Assembly (NCBI GenBank): GCA_028023455.1
Contig: JAQFVV010000284.1
Span: 253,501-317,500 of the forward strand
Direction: 5' to 3'
Length of the DNA stretch: 64,000 nt
DNA from: Epiperipatus broadwayi
Lineage: Eukaryota > Onychophora > Udeonychophora > Euonychophora > Peripatidae
Part shown: positions 11,357 through 24,331 of the stretch, piece by piece
Position numbering within the stretch: the stretch's first letter is position 1
Layout of the letters: each line of letters begins with the position of its first letter
Made by a program: the position numbers and the translations under genes
Notes under the pieces: model-generated
The model's input: only the letters and a program-made list of their open reading frames with translations
Database searches by the model: none
What the model was told of the DNA's origin: nothing

Positions 11357-11793
11357 TCTACAAATAACATAAATAGATTGCTTAATAATTCTAAAATTCA
11401 AAATTCAAAGTTTAATCAAAATTCTATTATATATAGATTGATATATGGATGCAGCTTACAATACATTAGTGAATCTAAGTGTACATTTGAGAAGAGAATA
11501 AAAGAACATATGCTTTTATATAATAGAATTCAAAAAGAGAATCAATATGGAACATGTAAATAAACCTTCATCAACTGTTATATTTGATCATAATAAATCT
11601 TGTCAATATGGATTTAAATTTGATTATAAAAATATGAAAATTATTCAAATTGAACGTTGTCATAATAAACGTAAAATAAAAGAGGCTATGTTGATTTCAA
11701 GAAATCGTCAAATGTTAATGAATCGCCAGTCATCAAATGTTAAGATAACAGAATTGTGGGAAATCTGAATTGAACTATGGGTATTGTTAAGGG
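11357..11793 (+). pseudogene. PLE GIY-YIG endonuclease fragment
   Basis: Two overlapping frames (to 11563 and from 11547, offset by one base) give the C-terminal endonuclease domain of a Penelope-like element. Recognisable blocks are LQYISESKCTFEKRIKEHML, then ERCHNKRKIKEAMLISRN, then MNRQSSNVKI before the stop near 11768. The GIY tripeptide reads IIY and YIG reads YIS, and there is a +1 frameshift, so it is inactive. The reverse transcriptase domain is absent. The right inverted arm 11701-11793 overlaps the 3' end. Confidence 0.8.
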
Positions 11794-11822
11794 TTGTCTC
11801 GTTTTGATTATTCAACATTATA

Positions 11823-11866
11823 TAGTTGATAAAGACTACAAAGTGTATAGTCGAAAGTACTTCTAA
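11823..11866 (+). ncRNA. Hammerhead-like motif in PLE 3' tail
   Basis: Downstream of the PLE stop codon, TTGATAA (11826-11832) and one extra A precede a 5-bp hairpin GACTA/TAGTC with loop CAAAGTGTA. Then come GAAA (11853-11856), a palindromic AGTACT stem III and a T as the predicted cleavage base. A short stem I (TAG/CTA) brackets it. The core has U3 and A8 instead of C3 and G8. Hammerheads in PLE terminal repeats are established; activity of this variant is unproven. Confidence 0.55.
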
Positions 11867-11899
11867 AAGAATTTAATTTATATAAATTGTACTGTATTT

Positions 11900-13940
11900 T
11901 GATATATAAATTGATTTGTATATTACATATATTGTGAAATGAATACAGATGTCAAACTTTATTTATTACATATATATATATATATATATATATATCAAAC
12001 TTTATTTATTACATATATATATATTGAACTGCCCACCTTCCCTTCCACACCTCAACTTACTAAAAATACCATGACGAAACCACAACTAAAAATATCAACT
12101 ATTACTTTTTTTTTTGCTTTGCCTTACTAAATTACCCCATCTTTAAAGGTGTTTAGTTCTCAGGTACAGTGTGAATTATTATCAGTAGTAAACTACCAAC
12201 AACACCAACACTCAACTACCAAACCAACACTGACCAAATAAACACTTTATTTTTTTCAAGAAGGAAAAACCCTTTAGGTGCCAGCTAATTATGGTGTAAT
12301 TAATGTGTCCATCTGATCAGCCCAATTTGGTACCTGAGATCCCTGCTATCTCAATCAGTTTCTAATCACTCTCTAAAGAACAATAACTCGTATATCAAAT
12401 ACACCGCCTAAAGCTACTAGTACTATTTAAAAAAATACCACGATAATTAAACAAACCATCCTAGCTAACAACGAAAAAGTCCTCTCTAATACTTCAATTT
12501 TAAAGATAAATAATAAATACTATTATACTAAACACAGAAAACATTTACATCTTTAAAACAACAAATCCTTGTTTTAAAATAATATTATAATATTCTTATT
12601 CCCTTAACTTTAAAATCTATTATTTATTATCAATGGTTAGATTTTTTCCCTCCCCACTTTATTAAAATATATTATTATACTTACTTACACATATTAAAAA
12701 ATAAACATAAATATTTTAAGAAAAATAGTTTAAGTATTTTCTTTTATTTAAAATAAATCAATCATTTTATCTTATAATTAAAATGCACACACTTTCTTTT
12801 TAAAATTAAAATAAGCATTTTAATACATCAACATAATAAATAAAATATACACATTACATTAGTTTTAAACTCACACATTCACGCATTCCATGTCTTTAAA
12901 TATTATTCAATATAGAAGCTGATATTGTTTATTATTATTATTCCAAAATATTATCTCATGAAGTTTAAAGTCTTATTTTCTTAAAGATTAATTCATAGAG
13001 TTTAAAGTTTATTTAATACAGTTTATCTTTTATTTTTAAAAGGAAAATCAGGAATGAGAGGATATTAAAGTCAATAATTACCTAGGATTTTATAAGTTCA
13101 ATATGATGTACACGGCACAATACAATTTCTTTAAAATTATTTATGACCGGTTAACAACTCCTCCTTGGATCCTGTGATACTGTATGATTTTCATGGCTCA
13201 TTTAGCATACACACACTCCACTACTTATTTAATTTATTTGGCCATGGTTTCCTTCCAAACTAATTGCAGATCTTGATGCATAGAGAGGCTCTGGTTTACT
13301 GCACACTGCGATGATTTAACAGTGCAACATGTTTGGAAAAATAACACTTTAAAATAACTGTTATATTTGTTGGTTCAATAATTATTTTTAAAAAGAGAGA
13401 GAGAGTCCCAAATAGCAAAATACTGGGATATTTATATTGTTTTAAACAATGGAAAACTTTATTAACAGCAGCCTCTCTTGTCTCATGAAATTATCAGCTT
13501 TTTGCTTTTATTTTCTTGAAAACTTCACACACACATGCACATATTTAATTGTTTTATTATAAGATAAAATGAATTTTCTTTATTATTGTATTATAAATTC
13601 AACAAAATAATATTAAATCATTTTTATTATAAGACTTTTCCTTCTTTTTACACAAAAAAAAATCTTATCATTTTAAAAAGTGTTTACAGTTTATTCTTAT
13701 TTAATAATAAATCTCCCCCCCCCCGCTCTTTAGTTTACATTTTATACTTTCAATTTTATGTTTTTAAAAGGTAAGATTTATTAAATTAATTAAATATCAA
13801 TGTACTTTGGTACAATATATATATATAATGTCCGTTAATTAAAATACATATATTACAATATATATATATAATGTCCGTTAATTAAAAACAAAATTGTAAT
13901 TACAATTGAAATAACAAATTTAACAGTTTAGAAACTATTA
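11900..13940. other. AT-rich stretch with no recognised gene
   Basis: Contains a short duplication of CAAACTTTATTTATTACATA around small TA arrays (about 11955-12025), a run of C near 13716, and a two-copy duplication of TATATAATGTCCGTTAATTA near 13815-13885. No coding signal was recognised. Confidence 0.45.
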
Positions 13941-13948
13941 CAATATAT

Positions 13949-14345
13949 ATATGAAAAACAAAAAACAAGTTAAAAACTTGCTAACGCTTGTAATTATGTC
14001 AACAAATGGCATTCTACCAAAAACATCATCAAGCGTATGTTTACATAAACGTCAGAGCAAGCATTCACTATCTCTAACTTTAATTCCACTTTCAGATCAT
14101 GATTTCAAGCTATTTGCTATCATCAGTGAAAGACAGGAGTAAGAAACTTGATCTAAACACAAACTCTGAGTGTTTATGAAACAGTTTCTATTCAGCTTGC
14201 AAGTGTGAATCTTTTAGACACGTAATGTCTTCAAACTCAGCATAGCAAGCCAGATAGCTATATGGGTCTGATATCAGTTCAGCATCACCACATAGTAGAA
14301 GCCTCTGCAATATATATCAGTGCTAGAAAGACCTCAAATGTACAT
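13949..14345 (-). mobile_element. Family A retrozyme-like repeat, unit 1
   Basis: First of two head-to-tail units with a period of 397 bp. Both contain a hammerhead ribozyme on the minus strand at the same offset. Units 1 and 2 differ by scattered substitutions. The unit has no convincing coding capacity. The combination of a few-hundred-bp tandem unit with one hammerhead per unit matches metazoan retrozymes, small non-autonomous retroelements with circular RNA intermediates. The left edge abuts a TA tract. Strand is given by the ribozyme. Confidence 0.8.
14089..14132 (-). ncRNA. Hammerhead ribozyme A1
   Basis: Read on the minus strand: stem I CTTTCA (14132-14127), core CTGATGA (14126-14120), stem II TAGC-AAATA-GCTT with three pairs and a basal T-T mismatch, GAAA, then a short stem III (ATC/GAT). 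Next is C at 14095 as the cleavage base, followed by TGAAAG, which pairs perfectly with stem I over 6 bp. All invariant core bases (CUGANGA, GAA, A-U before C17) are present. The weak stem II is the main reservation. Confidence 0.8.
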
Positions 14346-14645
14346 TTATGAAAAGCAAAAAACAAGTTAAAAACTTGCTAATGCTTGTATTTATGTCAAT
14401 AGATGATGTTCTACCAAAAACACCATCAAGCGTATGTTTACATAAACATCAGAGCAAGCATTCACTATCTCTAACTTTAATTCCACTTTCAGATCATGAT
14501 TTCAAACTATTTGCTATCATCAGTGAAAGACAGAAATAAGAAACTAGATCTAAACACAAACTCTTGAGTGTTTATGAAACAGTTTCTATTCTTCTTGTAA
14601 GCATGAATCTTTTAGACATGTAATGTCATCAAACTCAGCATAGCA
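14346..14645 (-). mobile_element. Family A retrozyme-like repeat, unit 2 (3'-shortened)
   Basis: Direct tandem copy of the unit starting at 13949, aligned at offset 397. It stops about 100 bp short of a full unit, where the sequence switches to an inverted copy at about 14648. It carries its own hammerhead. A minus-strand transcript across both units would be cut at 14492/14491 and 14095/14094, releasing exactly 397 nt. Confidence 0.8.
14486..14529 (-). ncRNA. Hammerhead ribozyme A2
   Basis: Same structure as the motif 397 bp away. Stem I CTTTCA/TGAAAG, CTGATGA core (14523-14517), GAAA, ATC/GAT stem III and C17 at 14492 are all intact. One stem II base differs (GTTT instead of GCTT), turning a G-C pair into a G-U wobble, so the helix is kept. 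Confidence 0.78.
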
Positions 14646-14647
14646 AG

Positions 14648-14832
14648 CTGTATAGAAACTGTTTCATAAATTCTGTTTGTATTTAGATCTGGTTTCTTAT
14701 TCCTGTCTTTCACTGATGATAGCAAATAGCTTGAAATCATGATCTGAAAGTGGAATTAAAGTTAGAGATAGTGAATGCTTGCTCTGTAAACATACGCTTG
14801 ACTGTGTTTTTGGTAGAATGTCATCTGTTGAT
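14648..14832 (+). mobile_element. Family A inverted partial copy
   Basis: Reverse complement of part of units 1 and 2, from the TTTATGAAACAGTTTCTA block to the TCATCTGTTGAT block next to a TA array. The locus is therefore two direct copies plus one inverted copy. The same three-part layout recurs in the family A locus at 43 kb. Confidence 0.85.
14707..14750 (+). ncRNA. Hammerhead ribozyme A3 (inverted copy)
   Basis: Plus-strand copy: CTTTCA (14707-14712), CTGATGA (14713-14719), stem II TAGC...GCTT, GAAA (14733-14736), stem III to T14743, C17 at 14744, TGAAAG (14745-14750). The 44 bases are identical to A1. Its opposite orientation means cleavable transcripts could arise from either strand of the locus. 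Confidence 0.8.
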
Positions 14833-14926
14833 ATATATATATATATATATATTGTGCCCTTTTCTTTAATGTCATCTGTTGATATATATATATATATATA
14901 TATATTGTGCCCTTTTCTTTAAGTCA
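14820..14926. repeat. Two-copy tandem repeat containing TA arrays
   Basis: A unit of about 52 bp (TCATCTGTTGA, a TA run, then TTGTGCCCTTTTCTTTAA) is present twice. It marks the right edge of the family A locus. Confidence 0.85.
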
Positions 14927-14929
14927 GAA

Positions 14930-19021
<4,092 letters not shown>

Positions 19022-19030
<9 letters not shown>

Positions 19031-19367
19031 ACAACTATATTTGAATTAATAATAAATTTATTTTGCATCGAATCGATTTTCGTTCAAAATGAACCTTCTC
19101 AAGATGTTGGAATAAATCAAAAAGTCACGTGATTTATATTAACTTAGTATACACTTATTGTTCAAACCAAACCTTAAAAATTATTAAAATTTTTAATGTT
19201 TAATTGACGGCTTACAATTCAACTTCACGGATTCTTGGAGCAAAATTCAGAAACTAGCATACTTTGACCTTAATGAAAAAGGCTTCATAAAAATTGTGAC
19301 AATTTAAAGAATACAGTTTATAAAATTCACTATCAACAATCAGAAGACACCAATCACATAAATGTCT
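19022..19367 (-). mobile_element. Family B repeat, inverted copy
   Basis: Reverse complement of the copy beginning at 19377, from TATAGACAAC at its left edge to ACAGACATTTATGTGATTGG (read on minus) at the centre. The left edge joins a TA array (18996-19024). It carries a hammerhead-like motif. Together with the right copy it forms a roughly 680-bp imperfect palindrome with a short unique centre. Confidence 0.85.
19066..19106 (-). ncRNA. Hammerhead-like ribozyme B1, variant core
   Basis: On the minus strand: stem I CATC, core TTGAGAA plus one G, stem II GTTCA-TTT-TGAAC, GAAA, palindromic stem III AATCGATT, C as the cleavage base, then GATG closing stem I. Stem II differs from copy B2 (ATTCA/TGAAT) by a compensating A-T to G-C change, direct evidence that the helix matters. 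The core has U3/A8 in place of C3/G8, and an extra purine before stem II. Confidence 0.65.
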
Positions 19368-19376
19368 GTAATAAAT

Positions 19377-19765
19377 GTCTTCTGATTGTTGATAGTGAAT
19401 TTTATAAACTGTATTCTTTAAATTTTCATAATTTTTATGAAGCCTTTTTCATTAAGGTCAAAGTATGCTAGTTTCTGAATTTTGCTCCAAGAATCCGTGA
19501 AGTTGAATTGTAAGTCGTCAATTAAACATTAAAAATTTTAATAATTTTTAAGGTTTGGTTTGAACAATAAGTGTATACTAAGTTAATATAAATTATGTGA
19601 CTTTTTGATTTATTCCAACATCTTGAGAAGATTCATTTTGAATGAAAATCGATTTGATGCAAAATAAATTTATTATTAATTCAAATATAGTTGTCTATAA
19701 TATTTATTTATATTTTTATATTAAAGTATTTTATAAAGACAACATAATGGATGTTAATTCCATCA
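19377..19765 (+). mobile_element. Family B repeat, direct copy
   Basis: Begins GTCTTCTGATTGTTGATAGT and runs to the TA array at 19765. Matches the 4.46-4.88 kb copy along its length in the same order. Contains motif B2. Non-coding. The repeated association with TA arrays at both ends suggests a TA insertion preference, or TA expansion after insertion. Confidence 0.85.
19619..19659 (+). ncRNA. Hammerhead-like ribozyme B2, variant core
   Basis: CATC (19619-19622), TTGAGAA (19623-19629), extra G, stem II ATTCA-TTT-TGAAT (19631-19643), GAAA (19644-19647), stem III palindrome AATCGATT (19647-19654), T17 at 19655, GATG (19656-19659). All three helices form without mismatches. The 3-8 pair would be U-A rather than C-G. 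No in vitro data can be inferred from sequence alone. Confidence 0.65.
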
Positions 19766-19786
19766 TATATATATATATATATATAT

Positions 19787-19832
<46 letters not shown>
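19766..19832. repeat. (TA)n microsatellite with one GG interruption
   Basis: TA array broken once by GGA near 19788. Right boundary of the family B pair. Confidence 0.9.
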
Positions 19833-19838
<6 letters not shown>

Positions 19839-19859
19839 TATGACCTTTTATTTAGGTTA

Positions 19860-21743
19860 CTGGATTAAATAAACCAAAATTATAAATTATAAAATATTTG
19901 GCATTAATATCTTAACAAGTGGCTTTCAATAAAGATTGTTTTAAATGCACTGGGAAATTTTCTTGAGTGGAGATGAGATTTCAAACCCAGTCTAAGCTCT
20001 GACTAAACTAAAGTAACAATTTAAAAGTATTATTATTTGGGAGATAAATATATTGCTATTTTATGATTGTTGAATAGCAATTGAAATAAATAAATAATTA
20101 AATCAAATTTGTAAATCTAGTAAAATGAATTGTTATAGTAAATTACTTAACCATATTTTTTTAGTATAGAACATAAAGCTGTCTTGAATAAGTATGAGTA
20201 ATTATTAAAAATAAAGACAGAGGGGGTAATATTAATTATGCATACCAAGATTATTGGTTTAAATTACTCCCAGAATTTATTGTAAAACAAGCTATATATT
20301 ATCTAAACAAAGTTATAAGGGGGTGGATTAAGAAAAACAAGAACTAAGCAACCGTAGAATTCAAGTCTGATCTAAAACAAGGAAGAAAAAAACCTAAACA
20401 TCAGAAAATTCTGGAATCCAATTCAATGAAATGATAATATCTTGCTATCTACAAATGCTGGAATAGAAAATTTCAAAACCTTGCAGTCATTTAAACACCA
20501 TTCTTCTATTGATTGATAATTCTGAGAAGTTATACTGGAAAAGAAATGGAAACCTTGCACATCATAACTGTCTCCCATAAATCTTATTTCAAACCCAGGA
20601 AAATTCGAGAGAAAGTAAGCTTTTACTTTTATATTATTAACATATTTAAAATCTCTTTTTTTAAAAATAACACAAATTATTTATAGGTAAACAAAGAAGT
20701 TGATAATGTTTGAATTTTGCACCATTCTTAGTATTCAATAGAACAATATTGTGTTTGTAAATTGAAATATCAAGAAAAAAATAATAATTTGAGATAATTT
20801 TGAAAACAAGTGTTATGATATATATAGCAAATAAATTACAAAGTCATTTTTAAATCATCTAACTTTTAATAAAGTAAAAAAATAATAATTGTGTGATTTT
20901 ATTATCTGTTCTGATCTGCTGATTTTTTTATAGCTGGAACTTATGTAATGAAAGAAATAATCAATTACCAATTAATTGAAATGCTAAGGATGTCATTGTG
21001 ATAATTGGATAAATTCTTTCTAATATTGAAAATCACATCATAATTTGCCAATAAGAATGGAATGAAATAAATATTTACTTTTAAAGTTTTATTGAGAAAT
21101 ATATGCCATTGTAATAAGGTTTTACAATATTAAAAATACCCCAACTGTTTAAAGATTGTGACATATATTGCTGTAGAAGAAAAAATAGAACTAACAAAGA
21201 ATTTTAAAAAAGATAAATGTGTTAAGTGTAATAAAATTCTACTCATTTTTTTTAAGGAAAATTATTTGGATTTTAAATATAAATAAATAATCTTGTTTTA
21301 CTTCATGTGGAACACTTACAGAATAAATCAATAAAAGTATATAAAAAAGATTTGTTGTGAAGACTATGATAACATATACAATATTAAGGAAAATTATCTT
21401 CAGAAAAATGGATAACTGATTTTAATTGTAATACACTTAAAGACCTTTGAATATTGCCTTATTATATAAGCATTAAACAGGATAATAAAATATATATGCA
21501 TTATCTGGAATGTTTGCTCATCATAATATCCATTTTATCATTTTTACTCACCAGGATGGAATAACTTGGTCGAATAGGATAAAAATTTAATGGATAAAAA
21601 TGTACCTTTATTTATCTTTATTATTGCTGGGTTATGTATATTACTTATGTAATGTGTTATTGAGGAGTTTTGTTTTTTTTTAAAATATATATGTTTTACT
21701 GTGGCATGAAAAATATATATTGAGTTAAAGAAAAAAAAAGTGT
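19860..21743. other. Stretch without recognised genes
   Basis: AT-rich. The phrase TTTCAAACCCAG occurs near 19982 and again near 20590 within more balanced sequence, which could mark old SINE copies. No coding signal. Confidence 0.4.
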
Positions 21744-21744
21744 A

Positions 21745-21803
<59 letters not shown>
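21744..21803. repeat. (TA)n array at the 5' truncation point of a PLE
   Basis: TA tract with a single phase break near 21770. The PLE reading frame starts about 30 bp downstream, already inside the RT domain. Confidence 0.9.
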
Positions 21804-21805
<2 letters not shown>

Positions 21806-21832
21806 CACCAAAACTGTCTAGACATTGAAAAT

Positions 21833-23017
21833 ATGTATCAATTGGTTAATAGATTGAAAAGTATTGATGTTTTTCTTTCAATTTTAAAAAAAATAGAATG
21901 TTTTTCTGCAGATAAGATTAAGGTTTTTCATGATTTGCTTTTGCTGTTAGAGGATTCAATGTATTTTATGTCTAATAATGTGTTTTATAAGATTAGAGAA
22001 GGTTGGGTTATTGGTTATGTCATTTCTCCATTGATGTGTGCTGTCTATATTGATTATTTGGAGTATAGTATTATTAATATGTTTTCATGTTCTATTAAAT
22101 TATTTGTTAGGTATGTTGATGATTGTTTGTTTGTTATTCAGAAAGAGAAATTAGAAGAGTTTTTATGAGCATTGAATGATTTTGATTCTAGTATTAAGTT
22201 TACAATTGAGGGGGGTGGTTTTGATTTTGTAAAATTAAAGTTTTTAGATTTAAATGTTGAGAAGGTTAATGATGTTTTGTTTTGTAGTCATTTTATAAAA
22301 CCTAAAAATTTGAGAAATATCATTAGGCCTGATAGTTATCAGCCTTTTATATATAAAAAAATGTCTTTGATGAATTTTTGTTGTCGGAATAAAAGGCTTA
22401 ATAATTTTAATAATGATGCTGATATTCAAAGAAGTCAATTTGCTGCTGAATATGTAGAATTGGGTTATAATCATGATTTTATTAAAAAAGTGGTATTTAA
22501 TAATAATGTTTATAATCGTGATTTGGATGATAAGAATTTTGTTGGTAAGGATGATGATTATATGTCTTTACCATTTAAAGCATCAATTTATAATTTGGTT
22601 TATAGGAATAGTCATTTGTTAGGTGGAATGAAGGTTGCATGGAGGAAAGGTTATGATTTGAATTCATTACTTAATGGTTCAAAGCAGTCTATTGATAGTA
22701 GGTCTATTCCTGGTATTGTTTATAAAATTCCATGTAGTTGTGGTAAATTTTATGTAGGTCAGAGTAAATTTAGCCTTAATGAAAGGATTAAGGTTCATAT
22801 AAGTAGGGTTAAACATAGGTATCTTAACTCAGGTTTATATATTCATGAATTGAATACAGGTCATAGAATATTGTTTAACAATGCTTCGGTTATTTTTTAT
22901 GAAAAGAATGAGTTAAAAAGAAGAATAAAGGAGACTTTGATGATAAAACTCTTTGATTCTGAGGCTATCAATCTTATGAAGACTTCTTTTGATATTAAGG
23001 GAAGGTGGAATTTGTAG
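21833..23017 (+). pseudogene. 5'-truncated Penelope-like element: RT palm plus GIY-YIG endonuclease
   Basis: One frame, interrupted only by an in-frame TGA at 22166-22168, covers about 395 codons. Part one carries RT motifs: the GYVISPLMCAVYIDYLEY block and the catalytic RYVDDCLF. Part two has the FLDLNVEK block and the PLE connector. It ends with a GIY-YIG domain containing PGIVYKIPCSCGKFYVGQSK, with GIY as GIV-Y and YIG as YVG, and a terminal INL...GRWNL. RT motifs 1-3, including the first catalytic Asp, are missing, so the copy is 5'-truncated and dead. The single stop over almost 1.2 kb suggests a fairly young insertion. PLE reverse transcriptases copy RNA at nicks made by the endonuclease. 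Confidence 0.9.
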
Positions 23018-23031
23018 TGAATTATGGGAAG

Positions 23032-23063
<32 letters not shown>

Positions 23064-23080
23064 TTTCCTTTAGATTGATT

Positions 23081-23128
23081 TTCACTTGAGAAGGTCTATT
23101 TGTAGTAGATGAAACCATGGTTGTGTAA
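23081..23128 (+). ncRNA. Hammerhead-like motif in the 3' region of the PLE
   Basis: Located 64 bp after the PLE stop codon. Stem I CAC/GTG, TTGAGAA (23086-23092) plus one G, stem II GTCTA/TAGAT with a basal wobble, GAAA (23111-23114), palindromic stem III ACCATGGT, T at 23122 as cleavage base. The same 3' segment recurs on the minus strand at 44.7 kb with substitutions that keep stem II. The variant U3/A8 core is shared with family B. Confidence 0.65.
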
Positions 23129-23129
23129 G

Positions 23130-23350
23130 GATTTTGGTAAAAAATTTTAAAATTTAATCTAGTATTCTATTGTTTTATAGTTTTGCATATATATATATAT
23201 ATAGTTATTTTTTTTAGTTAAGGGAAAACAGGAAATTATATATATATATATATCATTTATCTAGAGAGAGTGATAAAAATATTTACTTCTCTCATATTTT
23301 AAAACAGATGTTAATGTATTTTATTCAAGAAGTGAATAGGCAGACATTTT

Positions 23351-23386
<36 letters not shown>

Positions 23387-24289
23387 TATTATAGTATATA
23401 TATATATATATATATATATATACTAGAATGACTGAATTATTTTCTTATATAAAAGAAAATTTGATATAAGCCTTTTTCATTTTGTAATTTTGTATAGAAA
23501 TGAACTTGTCCACTTTGAATACAAATGCAAGTTTGATCTTTATTTTTTAAATATGTTGTGCTCTCTCTAACAAAAGTATAGTTGTCCTTCTAAAATGATT
23601 AACGATCATTTGACATGTATTTGGGTTTGTCTCTTGATACATTAATGGTTTTATATTGTAAAATGGAATATGTAGATTTCCACTGATATTGTTGGTATTT
23701 TTTTATCTTGCTATGATATTGAGAATGACTAGTGACAGTTTTAGCTAATAGGATGTTCCAATAGAATGGCATCAAATAGATTAATATTTATATTGGGCAT
23801 GGGTTGATGGAGAGTCACCTATTGCTGATTTCATGAGAGGAAAGTTGGTAGAGGCTAAGTACTAATTAATGCTTGTTAGCATAAATAATCTATAAAAGAA
23901 AGGATGTCCATGGTTTGAATTCTATTTTTTTTTATGTGATGAGGCAAAGCCCACACACGTGTATACTCATTGAGAGAGGTATTAAAATTATCCATATTAC
24001 TACACAACTGTCATGTTGTTTTTATAAGGCCTCCCTCTTTGGTGTTAAATCCCTCATGATGATATAGTTAGTTTTTCCACCATGTATGGTGAAGAATAAT
24101 AGATCGAAATCATATAGCAAGCATAGGATATTGTTAAGATTAGGAACACTGGTCTAGCTATAGTGTTTGCCTAATTATAATAGTGCTCTGTGATGTTGTA
24201 AGATCATCATCAGTTATAGACAGACCAAACCAAGATATATTTGTAATTGTAGAATTTTTAGATGTAAAGTAAGAGATGCACATTGGCAG
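23130..24289. other. Non-coding stretch with several TA arrays
   Basis: TA tracts at about 23188-23203, 23238-23253, 23354-23384 and 23396-23421. From 23700 to 24290 composition is more balanced but no frame or motif is recognisable. Confidence 0.45.
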
Positions 24290-24331
24290 CATGGATTCAT
24301 CTTCATCAAATAATGATGTGACGATAGAATG
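24290..24331 (+). CDS. Candidate upstream exon of the receptor guanylyl cyclase gene (weak)
   Basis: A 42-bp segment lies between a possible acceptor (TTGGCAG) and a strong donor (G|GTAAGA). It reads MDSSSSNNDVTIE and leaves two bases (TG) that join the first base (G) of the exon at 27159 to make a Trp codon. The phase match is what raises it above chance. The acceptor is poor in pyrimidines, and the peptide is not diagnostic. Confidence 0.3.

Noticed and set aside
13951-14539. Two similar 63-codon frames
   Set aside because: They lie antisense across the hammerhead-bearing family A repeat and are similar only because the unit is duplicated. No protein family fits and the inverted copy and 43-kb copies do not keep the frame.
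13949-14832. CRISPR-like interpretation of the repeats
   Set aside because: Units are about 400 bp with no short repeat-spacer alternation, and the DNA is eukaryotic.
22250-22474. Minus frames inside the PLE
   Set aside because: Antisense shadows of the RT and GIY-YIG frame; also 22897-23118.
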